This document shows, piece after piece, positions 34,506 through 42,456 of a stretch of DNA of 64,000 nt. The stretch's first letter is position 1. Each line of letters opens with the position of its first letter. A model generated the notes under the pieces. That model was not told where the DNA came from, searched no databases, and was given only the letters and a program-made list of their open reading frames with translations. The DNA comes from Comamonadaceae bacterium (GTDB taxonomy: Bacteria > Pseudomonadota > Gammaproteobacteria > Burkholderiales > Burkholderiaceae_C): contig JAAFIW010000011.1 in assembly GCA_013297875.1 (NCBI GenBank), positions 82,257-146,256 on the forward strand, read 5' to 3'. The position numbers and the translations under genes are program-made.

Positions 34506-35656
34506 GCAGGCACATCCACCCAGCGCCGCTCTTGCCACGATTGCAGGGCCGCCTCAACCAGTTGCACGCCCTTGGCGGCTTCGGGCAGGGTCCAGCGGTA
34601 GGGTGCATCTTCGACCACGTGGCGGATGAAGTGCTCCCACTGAATCTTGAAGCCGTTGTCATACACCTGGGTGTCGGGCACGGCCTGCCAATGGTCAAAA
34701 AACGGCATGGTTTGCGGGGTGTCGGGGTTCCACACCGGGCGCGGCGTGGTCACGCGGCTTTGGGCGCGGCAGTCGGTCAGGCCGGCCACGGCCGAGCCGT
34801 GTGTGCCGTCCACATGAAAGGTGACCAAATCATCGCGCCGCACGCGGGTGGCCCAGCTGCTGTTGACTTGTGCAATCACTTTTTCGCCCTGGTGGCCTTT
34901 CAGTTCAAACGTGGCATAGGCCGCGTCGTCGGCCGTGCAGTCATAGGGCTGGCCGGCTTCGTCCCACCGCTTGGCAATATGGGTGGCTGCTGTGCAACTG
35001 ACCGATTGCACCTGGCCAAACAGGTTGTCCAGCACATAGCGCCAGTGGCACACCATGTCCAGAATAATGCCGCCGCCGTCTTCCTTGCGGTAGTTCCAGC
35101 TGGGGCGCTGAATGGGCTGCAGATCGCCCTCAAACACCCAGTAGCCAAACTCGATGCGCACGCTGAGCATTTGCCCAAAAAAGCCCGCGCGGCGCAGCAT
35201 GTCCAGCTTGCGCAGACCGGGCAGAAAGAGCTTGTCTTGCACTGCGCCGTGCTTCAGGCCTGATTGTTCGGCCAAGCGTGCAATTTCCACTGCCTGTTTC
35301 AGGTCGGTCGCAATCGGCTTTTCGCAATACACATGCTTGCCCGCCCGAATAGCCTGGGCCAGCAGGGTGGGGCGCATCTGCGTGGTACCTGCGTCGAAAA
35401 AAATTGTGTCGTCAGGGTTAGCGAGCGCGGCGGCGAGGTCGGTGCCCCAACGGGCAATGCCGTGGGCCTTGGCCAGGGCTTCCATTTTTTCAGCGTTGCG
35501 GCCAATGAGGATGGGGTCGGGCATGACCTTGTCGCCGTTGGAAAGCGTCACGCCGCCCTGGTTGCGGATGGCGAGGATGGAGCGAACCAGGTGCTGGTTC
35601 AAACCCATGCGGCCGGTGACGCCGTGCATGATGATTCCGAGTCGTTGGGTGCTCAT
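34493..35656 (-). CDS. Gfo/Idh/MocA-family NAD(P)-dependent oxidoreductase
   Basis: 387 residues. N-terminal Rossmann domain (LGIIMHGVTGRMGLNQHLVR; DPILIGRNAEKMEALAKAHG; DTIFFDAGTTQMRPTLLAQA) and the family signature GKHVYCEKPIATDLKQAVE. The C-terminal alpha/beta domain has SVRIEFGYWVFEGD, GGGIILDMVCHWRYVLDNL (catalytic His-Trp region) and WEHFIRHVVEDAPYRWTLPE. These enzymes oxidise or reduce sugar and inositol derivatives. First enzyme gene after the Bug protein in the TetR-linked operon. The last residues (LQI) and stop come from a dispersed repeat. Confidence 0.92.
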   Translation of the reverse strand: MSTQRLGIIMHGVTGRMGLNQHLVRSILAIRNQGGVTLSNGDKVMPDPILIGRNAEKMEALAKAHGIARWGTDLAAALANPDDTIFFDAGTTQMRPTLLAQAIRAGKHVYCEKPIATDLKQAVEIARLAEQSGLKHGAVQDKLFLPGLRKLDMLRRAGFFGQMLSVRIEFGYWVFEGDLQPIQRPSWNYRKEDGGGIILDMVCHWRYVLDNLFGQVQSVSCTAATHIAKRWDEAGQPYDCTADDAAYATFELKGHQGEKVIAQVNSSWATRVRRDDLVTFHVDGTHGSAVAGLTDCRAQSRVTTPRPVWNPDTPQTMPFFDHWQAVPDTQVYDNGFKIQWEHFIRHVVEDAPYRWTLPEAAKGVQLVEAALQSWQERRWVDVPALQI

Positions 35657-35690
35657 GTTTTGTCGTTGGCAGGTTTACAAATATCGGATT

Positions 35691-35790
35691 CCGTCATCCC
35701 CGCGCAGGCGGGGATCCAGGGGCTGCGGCGCAAGCCTTGCTTAGGAAGTGGATGTGCTGAGGTGGATTCCCGCCTGCGCGGGAATGACGA
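35691..35790. repeat. Pair of inverted dRS3-like repeats
   Basis: CCGTCATCCCCGCGCAGGCG at 35691 and GGATTCCCGCCTGCGCGGGA at 35764 face each other across about 45 bp in the 160-bp gap between the Bug gene and the oxidoreductase gene. Confidence 0.85.
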
Positions 35791-35816
35791 AATTGATAGC
35801 AGAGGCAGTCGCCAGC

Positions 35817-36785
35817 TCATTGCGGCGTCAACCCCGCGTTCTTCACCAATTTCTCATTCACCGCAATCTCATCCCTGATGTACGCATCAAACTGCTCCGG
35901 CTTCATCACCCAGGCATCGGCCCCGAGCCGCGTAAACCGCTCCTTCACCTCGGGTGAGGCCAGGGCCTTTTCCACCTCCGCCTGCAGGCGGTTGACAATG
36001 TCACGTGGGGTTTGGGCGGGCACCATCATGCCGATCCAGAAGTTGAATTCCGAGCCCGGCACACCCGCCTCAGACGTGGTGGGCACGTTGGGCAGCGCGG
36101 CGGACCGCTTGGCCGAACCCACGGCCAGCGCGAGCAACTGGCCTTCCTTGATCTGCTGCAACACCGGTGCCACGGGCGAGAAGTAGTAGTCCACCGTGCC
36201 GGCCAGCAAGTCGGTCACGGCCTCAGCCGAGCCGCGGTAGGGAATGTGCACGGCAAAAAACTTGCCCTGCATCTTGAATTTTTCAGCGTTCAGGTGCGTG
36301 GCGCTGCCGTTGCCTGCCGAGGCGTAATTGAGCTTGCCGGGGTTGGCCCGCGCGTAGCTGACCAGGCTTTGCATGTCGCGCCGGCCTTTGTTGGGCGAGA
36401 CCACCAGCACATTGGGCAGCTGTGCAATGGGCGTGACGCCGGCAAAGTCTTTCAGTGTGTCAAACGGCAGCTTGACGTAGGTCGACGGGCTGACGGTGTG
36501 CGACGAGGAGTGAATGAGGATGGTGTAGCCATCGGGCGCGGCCTTGGCCACCACGGCGGAACCCACCGTGCCCCCTGCGCCCGCACGGTTGTCAATCACC
36601 AGCGGCTGACCCAGGCCCGCGCCCATTTTTTCGGCAATGGCGCGGGCAATGATGTCGGTGGTGCTGCCCGCTGAGAAGGGCACCACCACGCGGATCGGCT
36701 TGTTGGGGTAGGGCGATTGAGCCTGGGCACTGAAGGCCAGGGCAGAAAGCGCCGCAGTGGCGAGGGCGCGGTAAACATGTCGCAT
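35817..36785 (-). CDS. Bug (TctC) family solute-binding protein of the TetR-linked operon
   Basis: 322 residues from the ATG at 36785; AAGGAG ends five bases upstream, and an in-frame GTG one codon earlier is too close to it. Signal peptide VYRALATAALSALAFSAQAQ, then PIRVVVPFSAGSTTDIIARA, IDNRAGAGGTVGSAVVAKA, LNYASAGNGSATHLNAEKF and PNVPTTSEAGVPG, the Bug-family landmarks. Captures an organic acid or sugar acid in the periplasm for a tripartite carrier encoded elsewhere. A 23-bp operator lies directly before its ribosome-binding site and is repeated in front of tetR, so this gene is very probably repressed by the adjacent TetR protein. The enzyme genes follow on the same strand. Confidence 0.92.
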   Translation of the reverse strand: MRHVYRALATAALSALAFSAQAQSPYPNKPIRVVVPFSAGSTTDIIARAIAEKMGAGLGQPLVIDNRAGAGGTVGSAVVAKAAPDGYTILIHSSSHTVSPSTYVKLPFDTLKDFAGVTPIAQLPNVLVVSPNKGRRDMQSLVSYARANPGKLNYASAGNGSATHLNAEKFKMQGKFFAVHIPYRGSAEAVTDLLAGTVDYYFSPVAPVLQQIKEGQLLALAVGSAKRSAALPNVPTTSEAGVPGSEFNFWIGMMVPAQTPRDIVNRLQAEVEKALASPEVKERFTRLGADAWVMKPEQFDAYIRDEIAVNEKLVKNAGLTPQ

Positions 36786-36793
36786 CACAACTC

Positions 36794-36816
36794 CTTAGTT
36801 AACCAATTGGTGAATT
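36794..36816. promoter_or_regulatory. TetR-type operator before the Bug-protein gene
   Basis: Contains TTAACCAATTGGTGAA, with the palindromic core ACCAATTGGT. The 23-bp site is an exact inverted copy of 37513-37535. It abuts the AAGGAG of the 36785 gene, where a bound repressor would block transcription. Confidence 0.75.
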
Positions 36817-36854
36817 ATTGGCCAGCCCTGTGTGAAGTCAAGCCACAGGCCCCA

Positions 36855-37505
36855 TCAAGCGCTCAGGACATACCCTAGGATCACCTCGCGCATGTGGTGC
36901 AGGCGCTGGCTGCGTGCTTTGGGGCTCATCAGGTCGCGGCCAAAAATGGCCGACAGTGTGTGGTTGTTGGAAAGATAAAAGTAGGCGAGCCCGGCAATCG
37001 ACACATACAACTGCACCGGGTCAATGCCGCCGCGCAGGCTGCCGTCTTTGCGCCCGCGCTCCAGAATTTCGGCCAGGGTTTCAATCAGCGGCGAGTTCAT
37101 CTCGCGCACCTGGGTGGAGTCGTCCAGATGCCGCGCTTTGTGCAGGTTGGCGCTGTTGAGCAGGGTTAAAAACTCGGGGTGGGCCAGGTAGTAATTCCAC
37201 GTGAATTCCACCAATTTTCCAATGGCCTCGGCAGGCTTCAGGCCCAGCAGGTTCAGGGCCCGCTCTTCCTGGCGTATGTGCTGGTAGGCCTGCTCCAGCA
37301 CGGCCTGAAACAGCTTCTCCTTGTCGGCAAAGTAGTAGTAAATCAGCCGCTTGTTCAGGCTGGCGCGCTGCGCAATGCGGTCCATGCGCGCACCGCCCAA
37401 GCCGTACTGCGCAAACTCATCGCGAGCCGCGGCTAATATGGTGTTTTGCGAGCGTCCCGCATCACGCAGGCGCTCGTCAGGTGGTGTTTTGTCGGTGACC
37501 AGCAT
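36855..37505 (-). CDS. TetR/AcrR family transcriptional repressor
   Basis: 216 residues. N-terminal TetR helix-turn-helix: NTILAAARDEFAQYGLGGAR, MDRIAQRASLNKRLIYYYFADKEKLF (about residues 20-65). The C-terminal ligand domain is helical (LEQAYQHIRQEERALNLLGL, FTWNYYLAHPEFLTLLN), resembling RutR/TetR_C-type dimerisation domains. It lies upstream of, and on the same strand as, the Bug-oxidoreductase-DUF993-isomerase genes. Identical 23-bp operators precede this gene and the Bug gene, predicting autorepression and operon repression relieved by a pathway metabolite. Confidence 0.93.
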   Translation of the reverse strand: MLVTDKTPPDERLRDAGRSQNTILAAARDEFAQYGLGGARMDRIAQRASLNKRLIYYYFADKEKLFQAVLEQAYQHIRQEERALNLLGLKPAEAIGKLVEFTWNYYLAHPEFLTLLNSANLHKARHLDDSTQVREMNSPLIETLAEILERGRKDGSLRGGIDPVQLYVSIAGLAYFYLSNNHTLSAIFGRDLMSPKARSQRLHHMREVILGYVLSA

Positions 37506-37512
37506 GCCCGAT

Positions 37513-37535
37513 AATTCACCAATTGGTTAACTAAG
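37513..37535. promoter_or_regulatory. TetR-type operator before tetR
   Basis: Contains TTCACCAATTGGTTAA and is the exact inverted copy of 36794-36816. It begins eight bases upstream of the tetR ATG at 37505. Confidence 0.75.
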
Positions 37536-37610
37536 TCAAGTCCACGTGTTTTTCTCTCGTCTTTCCTCTGTGTCTCTGTGCCTCTGTGTTCTGTTTGGTA
37601 TTCATCATCT

Positions 37611-39317
37611 ATGCCTCAACTTGCCGGTCATTTGTTAGTCGATTGCCTCATCGCCCAAGGCGTGAGCCATGTGTTTGGTGTGCCGGGCGAAAGCTACCTG
37701 GCGGCGCTCGATGGCTTTCATGCCCGCCAGGGCCACATCCAATTCATCACCTGCCGACAAGAAGGCGGTGCGGCCTTTATGGCCGAGGCGCATGGCAAGT
37801 TGACCGGCCGACCCGGCGTGTGTTTTGTGACCCGCGCGCCCGGTGCCACCAATGCGTCAATTGGTGTGCACACCGCCTTTCAAGACTCCACCCCGATGGT
37901 GCTGCTGGTGGGCGATGTGGCCGCCGACCAGCGCGACCGCGAGGCGTTTCAGGAACTGAACTACCTGAGTTTTTTCGGCCCCAGCACCAAAGGCATGGCC
38001 AAGCGCGTGGAGCGGGTGGACGACCCGAACCGCCTGCCTGAGTACCTGGCCCGCGCCTTTGCCACCGCCTTGAACGGCCGCCCCGGCCCGGTGGTGCTGG
38101 TGCTGCCCGAAGACATGCTGACGCAAATGACCGATGCGCAACCCTTGCCACGGCTAGAGCCGATTGAGGCTTGGAGCGACCCCGGCAGCCTGCGCCGCCT
38201 GCGCGAGCTGCTATTGAATTCAAAGCAGCCACTGGTGATTGCAGGCGGCGGTGGCTGGACGGTGCAGTCCGCCCAGGCCTTGCAGCGCTTTGCTGAAAAC
38301 TGGCAGTTGCCCGTGGCCAATGCCTTTCGCTTTCAAGACACCTTTGACAACCACCACCCGCTGTACGCGGGTGATGTCGGCATTGGTCTGAACCCCCAAC
38401 TGGCCGCGCGGGTGAAGGCTGCTGACCTGATCGTGGCGATCGGCCCACGCCTGGGCGAGATGACCACTGGCGGCTACACCCTGCTACAAGCACCGCAGCC
38501 GCTGCAAAAACTGGTGCACATCCATGCCAGCGCCGAAGAACTCAACCGCGTCTACCAGGCCGACCTGGCCATCAACGCCACCATGAACGCCGCCGCCCGC
38601 AGCCTGGAAGTGCTCACCGCGCCCACCAGCCTGCCCTGGCAGGCCTGGACCGACAGCGCCCAGGCTGACTACCGCGCCAACCTCAAGCCCCAGGCCTTAC
38701 CAGGCCTGGCGGACAGCGAAGCGGGCGTGGTCAACCTGCCCGCGATCATCACCACGCTGCAACGCCATTTGCCAGCCGATGCCGTGCTGTCCAACGGCGC
38801 GGGCAACTTTGCCAGCTGGCTGCACCGCTACTACTCTTATAGCGGCCTGAGCAAGGGCCACAAGACCCAGCTGGCCCCCACCGTGGGCGCGATGGGCTAC
38901 GGCGTGCCTGCCGGCATTGCGGCCAGCATCGCCACCGGCCGCACGGTGTTCACCATCACCGGCGATGGCGATTTTTTGATGAACGGCCAAGAGCTGGCCA
39001 CCGCTGTGCAGCACGGTGCCAAAACCATCGTGCTGCTGCTGAACAACGGCATGTACGGCACTATCCGCATGCACCAGGAACGCGAATACCCGCAGCACAC
39101 CAGCGGCTCCACCCTGCACAACCCCGACTTCGCGGCGCTTGCGCGTGCTTATGGGTATGTCGGCGTGCGTATCACGCGCACCGAGCAGTTTGAAGCCGAG
39201 TTGCGCGCAGCCCTGGCACGACCTGAAGGCACCCTGATCGAGCTGATGCAAGACCCGCAAGCCATCACCACCCGCGCCACCTTGTCCGCCATCAGCGCGC
39301 AATCGCTACAAAAATAA
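37611..39317 (+). CDS. Thiamine diphosphate-binding enzyme (acetolactate synthase-like)
   Basis: 568 residues from the ATG at 37611 (family openings resemble MPQLAGHLLVDCLIAQGV). The N-terminal PYR domain has the catalytic-type Glu in GVPGESYLAALDG, FITCRQEGGAAFMAEA and GVCFVTRAPGATNASIGVHT. The middle domain follows, and the C-terminal PP domain has the ThDP-Mg motif ITGDGDFLMNGQELAT to LLLNNGMYGT. Family members include acetolactate synthase, oxalyl-CoA decarboxylase-like and IolD-like enzymes. No small regulatory ilvH-type subunit is nearby, so a catabolic decarboxylase or lyase is more likely than branched-chain synthesis. The stop codon lies within a dispersed repeat. Confidence 0.88.
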   Translation: MPQLAGHLLVDCLIAQGVSHVFGVPGESYLAALDGFHARQGHIQFITCRQEGGAAFMAEAHGKLTGRPGVCFVTRAPGATNASIGVHTAFQDSTPMVLLVGDVAADQRDREAFQELNYLSFFGPSTKGMAKRVERVDDPNRLPEYLARAFATALNGRPGPVVLVLPEDMLTQMTDAQPLPRLEPIEAWSDPGSLRRLRELLLNSKQPLVIAGGGGWTVQSAQALQRFAENWQLPVANAFRFQDTFDNHHPLYAGDVGIGLNPQLAARVKAADLIVAIGPRLGEMTTGGYTLLQAPQPLQKLVHIHASAEELNRVYQADLAINATMNAAARSLEVLTAPTSLPWQAWTDSAQADYRANLKPQALPGLADSEAGVVNLPAIITTLQRHLPADAVLSNGAGNFASWLHRYYSYSGLSKGHKTQLAPTVGAMGYGVPAGIAASIATGRTVFTITGDGDFLMNGQELATAVQHGAKTIVLLLNNGMYGTIRMHQEREYPQHTSGSTLHNPDFAALARAYGYVGVRITRTEQFEAELRAALARPEGTLIELMQDPQAITTRATLSAISAQSLQK

Positions 39318-39367
39318 TAGCTGCTTGAGCAGAATATTCGTGGGCTGGAGGCCGATTTGTCATAAAA
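39304..39367. repeat. Dispersed AGCTGCTTGAGCA repeat at the 3' end of the ThDP-enzyme gene
   Basis: CGCTACAAAAATAATAGCTG, CTTGAGCAGAATATTCGTGG and GGCCGATTTGTC: direct orientation. The ThDP-enzyme stop codon (39315-39317) is inside it. Confidence 0.85.
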
Positions 39368-39424
39368 AGGGAAATCAAGGGCCACCCTGTGCAAACCAGC
39401 GGCACTTCGGGCACCATTGCCCCC

Positions 39425-40294
39425 ATGAACCAACCTACCACCTACATCCCCCCCAAAGTCTGGACACCGCCTGCAAGCAGCGGTGGCCGTTTCGCCAACA
39501 TCAACCGGCCTGTGGCCGGTGCCACGCACGACAAGCCGCTGCCGGTCGGCAAGCACCCCTTGCAGCTGTACTCACTGGGCACGCCCAACGGCGTGAAGGT
39601 GACGGTGATGCTGGAAGAGCTGCTGGCGCTGGGCCACAGCGGCGCTGAATACGACGCCTGGCTCATTCGCATCAACGACGGCGACCAGTTTGGCAGTGGC
39701 TTTGTGGCAGCCAACCCCAACTCCAAGATTCCCGTGCTGGTGGACCACAGTGGGCCCCAGCCGCAGCGCGTGTTTGAGTCGGGCGCCATCCTGATGTATC
39801 TGGCCGAGAAATTTGGTGCTTTTTTGCCCACCGAGGGTACCCAGCGCGCCGAAACCTTGAGCTGGCTGTTTTGGCAAATGGGCAGCGCGCCCTTTCTGGG
39901 CGGCGGTTTTGGGCATTTTTATGCCTATGCACCGGAGAAAATTCAATACGCCATTGACCGTTACGCCATGGAAGTCAAGCGCCAGCTCGACGTGCTGGAC
40001 CGCCGCCTGGCCGAGGTGCGTTATGTGGCGGGCGACGACTACACCATTGCCGACATGGCCATCTGGCCCTGGTACGGCAACCTGGTGAAAGGCCAGGCTT
40101 ACGACTCCGGTGAATTCCTGCAGGTGCATACCTACACCAACGTGCTGCGCTGGACCGACGAGATTGCCCAGCGCCCCGCAGCCAAACGTGGCCGCATGGT
40201 CAACCGCGTCGTGGGCCAGCCATCGAGCCAATTGCACGAGCGGCACGACGCCAGCGACTTCGACACCAAGACCCAAGACAAGCTGGCACCATGA
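39425..40294 (+). CDS. yghU: Glutathione S-transferase, YghU type
   Basis: 289 residues from the ATG at 39425; the 12 residues of an upstream TTG extension are not family sequence. Nearly every landmark of E. coli YghU is kept: FANINRPVAG, LPVGKHPLQLYSLGTPNGVK, MLEELLALG, AEYDAWLIRINDGDQFGSGF, NPNSKIPVL, VFESGAILMYLAEKFG, APFLGGGFGHFYAYAPEKIQ, AGDDYTIADMAIWPWYGN and LHERHDASDF at the C-terminus. YghU is a Nu-class enzyme with disulfide-bond reductase and organic peroxide activity using glutathione. It overlaps the next glutathione transferase gene by four bases. Confidence 0.95.
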   Translation: MNQPTTYIPPKVWTPPASSGGRFANINRPVAGATHDKPLPVGKHPLQLYSLGTPNGVKVTVMLEELLALGHSGAEYDAWLIRINDGDQFGSGFVAANPNSKIPVLVDHSGPQPQRVFESGAILMYLAEKFGAFLPTEGTQRAETLSWLFWQMGSAPFLGGGFGHFYAYAPEKIQYAIDRYAMEVKRQLDVLDRRLAEVRYVAGDDYTIADMAIWPWYGNLVKGQAYDSGEFLQVHTYTNVLRWTDEIAQRPAAKRGRMVNRVVGQPSSQLHERHDASDFDTKTQDKLAP

Positions 40295-40923
40295 TCACTC
40301 TGTATGACTGTGCCACCGCCCCCAGCCCGCGCCGCGCACGCATCTTGCTGGCCGAGAAGGGCGTGACGCACCACACCATCCAGGTGGATTTGAAAAGCGG
40401 CGAGCAAATGGGCCAGGCCTTCCGCGCCATCAACCCGCAATGCACGGTGCCCGCGTTGCAGACGGAAGAAGGCCAAGTGTTCACCGACAACGCCGCCATT
40501 GCCGCCTACATCGAGGCCCGCTTTCCGCAGCCACCGCTGATGGGCACCACCCCGCAAGACAAGGCCGAGATCGCCAGCTGGCAATGGCGCGTGGAGTTTG
40601 AAGGCCTGCTGGCCATTGCCGAAACCCTGCGCAACAGCTCCCCCGCCATGGCCAACCGCGCCTTGCCCGGCCCGGTGGATTACGCACAGATTCCGCAGCT
40701 GGCAGAGCGCGGCCAGGCCCGTGTACAGCAGTTTTTTGCCACGCTGAATCAACGACTGGAAGGGCGCGCGTTTCTTGCAGCAAACCAGTTCAGCATTGCC
40801 GACATCACCGCTGTGGTGGCCGTGGACTTTGCGCGCGTCGTCAAAGTGAAACCGGGCGAGCAGCATCCGCATCTGGTGCGCTGGCGGGCGGCGATGGCGG
40901 AGCGGGCGTCAATAGCGCTTTAA
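40291..40923 (+). CDS. Glutathione S-transferase family protein
   Basis: 210 residues. Thioredoxin-fold N-terminal domain (MITLYDCATAPSPRRARILL, then VDLKSGEQMGQAFRAINPQC, VPALQTEEGQVFTDNAAIAA with the glutathione-binding acidic-Ser/Asn motif) and a helical C-terminal domain (FLAANQFSIADITAVVAVDF, the N-capping box). The ATG overlaps the stop of the YghU-type gene in ATGA, so both are translated together. Substrate unknown; detoxification or glutathionyl transfer is expected from the family. Confidence 0.92.
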   Translation: MITLYDCATAPSPRRARILLAEKGVTHHTIQVDLKSGEQMGQAFRAINPQCTVPALQTEEGQVFTDNAAIAAYIEARFPQPPLMGTTPQDKAEIASWQWRVEFEGLLAIAETLRNSSPAMANRALPGPVDYAQIPQLAERGQARVQQFFATLNQRLEGRAFLAANQFSIADITAVVAVDFARVVKVKPGEQHPHLVRWRAAMAERASIAL

Positions 40924-41158
40924 GCCACCGGAGAGGGCTTGAAGTGCTAGAAAAGGCTATTTGTGGGCCATCAGCCATTAATAGCAGGCAAGAGCCTGCG
41001 TCGTCGTCACGCCTTGCCAGCCCACCCCATGACGACCCACTTGGGCGCGTCCAACTACTGTTTCTAGGATCATGTGTCGTGTGGCCGACAGACGGACTGC
41101 CAGCGCCACCGTCAATATCGCATTCTCATTATTTGCAAGCCAACTTCTGGAGACCCAC

Positions 41159-41683
41159 ATGAAAACCCTGATCGACCATTTGGCGCAGTACGGCGCTTAC
41201 CACCGCGACCCGCGCAACATTCACACCCACCTGGTGGGCGTGCCGATGATCGTGATGGCTGTGGTGATCTTGTTGTCACGCCCGGTGCTTGACATGGCGG
41301 GCCTGCCGCTGAGCCCGGCGGTGCTGGCGGCGCTGGTGGCCAGCGCGTTTTACCTGCGGCTGGACCTGCGCTTTGGCGCGGTGATGGTGGCGGTGTTGGC
41401 GGCCATGCTGTGGGGCGGCCAGTGGCTGGCGGCGCAGGGTATGGCGCTGTGGCTGGGTGCCGGTGTGGGGCTGTTCGTTGTGGGTTGGGTGATCCAGTTT
41501 GTGGGCCACCATTTCGAAGGCAAAAAACCGGCCTTTGTCGACGATCTGGTGGGCCTGTTGATTGGCCCGTTGTTTGTGATGGCCGATATGGCTTTTGCAA
41601 TGGGCTTGCGGCCCGAGGTGCAACGCGCCATTGAAGCGCGGGTGGGGCCGGTGCGTTTGCGCAGCGATTCGGCGGTGGTTTAG
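41159..41683 (+). CDS. DUF962 / Mpo1-like membrane protein
   Basis: 174 residues from the ATG at 41159, with GGAG nine bases upstream; the 29 residues before it in the open frame are not conserved sequence. KTLIDHLAQYGAYHRDPRNI, THLVGVPMIVMAVVILLSRP and VGWVIQFVGHHFEGKKPAFV are the DUF962 signature (His residues in YHRDPRNIHTH, GHHFE), and four hydrophobic segments cross the inner membrane. The yeast homologue Mpo1 is an Fe(II)-dependent dioxygenase that alpha-oxidises 2-hydroxy fatty acids; a bacterial lipid role is plausible but untested. Confidence 0.88.
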   Translation: MKTLIDHLAQYGAYHRDPRNIHTHLVGVPMIVMAVVILLSRPVLDMAGLPLSPAVLAALVASAFYLRLDLRFGAVMVAVLAAMLWGGQWLAAQGMALWLGAGVGLFVVGWVIQFVGHHFEGKKPAFVDDLVGLLIGPLFVMADMAFAMGLRPEVQRAIEARVGPVRLRSDSAVV

Positions 41684-41692
41684 ATCCCCTAA

Positions 41693-41723
41693 GCAGAAAA
41701 ATACACGGCAACTGTTTTTCTGC
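41693..41723. terminator. Perfect 9-bp stem-loop, possible terminator
   Basis: GCAGAAAAA (41693) and TTTTTCTGC (41715) pair perfectly across a 13-nt loop just past the DUF962 stop at 41683. The A and T runs are inside the stem, so it could work in either direction. Confidence 0.5.
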
Positions 41724-41778
41724 CGCGAGCGCGTACAGGTGGTAAAAATGCGCACCTGTTTTGCTCACCTCCTACTCA

Positions 41779-42456
41779 ATGACTGAAAGCCAAGCCCGAG
41801 ACGATATTTGCCGCGCCGGGCGCAGCCTGTTTGCACGCGGCTATGCCCATGGCACTGACGGCAACATCAGCATACGCCTGGACGACGGTTTTTTAATCAC
41901 CCCTGCCGACGCCTGCCTGGGTAACCTGGATCCCACGCAGCTGTGCCGCGTGTCGCTCACCGGCCAGCACACCAGCGGCCCCAGCCCGAGCAATGCCTTG
42001 GGCTTGCACCGGCGCATTTACCAGGCCACGCACGACGCCGCACCGCGCTGTGTGGTGCACACGCACAGCAGCCACATGGTGGCCCTGAGCCTGATGAACA
42101 TACCCTTGCTGGGGCCAGGTGGCCATGCCGAATTGCTGCCACCGCTGACCCCGTACTTTGTGATGAAAGTAGGCCGGGTGCCCCTGATGGCCTACCACCG
42201 CCCGGGCGCGCCCAAAGGTGCGCAGGTGGTGGCGCAAGCCATTGCGGCCTACCTGTCGCACGGCATCAGCCTGCGCGCTGTCATGCTGCCTGGCACAGGA
42301 GCCTATGTGTGGAACCAGACAACGGTGGGTGCGATGGCGGCCCTGGAAGAGCTGGAAGAAACCGCCCGGCTGTGGCTGCTGGCCGGTTGCAAACCCACCG
42401 GCCTGGCGGACGCGCAGCTGGAGGAGTTGCGGCAAACCTTTGGGGCTAGCTGGTAG
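41779..42456 (+). CDS. Class II aldolase/adducin-like protein, OtnC-related but missing key residues
   Basis: 225 residues from the ATG at 41779 (a TTG at 41761 adds six residues). It tracks 3-oxo-tetronate 4-phosphate decarboxylase (OtnC) from end to end: DDICRAGRSLFARGYAHGTD, GNISIRL, LITPADACLGNLDP, VVHTHSSHMVALSLM with two Zn-ligand His, LTPYFVMKVGRVPL and LEELEETARLWLL. The catalytic Glu of the usual PSKE motif is replaced (PSNALGLH), and the third metal His of ANHGP is replaced (LPGTGAYV). It is therefore doubtful as a decarboxylase. No otnK or otnI gene is near. It overlaps the convergent EI24 gene by 11 bp. Confidence 0.85.
   Translation: MTESQARDDICRAGRSLFARGYAHGTDGNISIRLDDGFLITPADACLGNLDPTQLCRVSLTGQHTSGPSPSNALGLHRRIYQATHDAAPRCVVHTHSSHMVALSLMNIPLLGPGGHAELLPPLTPYFVMKVGRVPLMAYHRPGAPKGAQVVAQAIAAYLSHGISLRAVMLPGTGAYVWNQTTVGAMAALEELEETARLWLLAGCKPTGLADAQLEELRQTFGASW

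Noticed and set aside
38205..38235. Repeat-like GAGCTGCTATTGAATTCAAA in the ThDP-enzyme gene
   Set aside because: Lacks the GCCCA and TGCTCAAGCAGC parts of the dispersed repeat; resemblance limited to a few bases.
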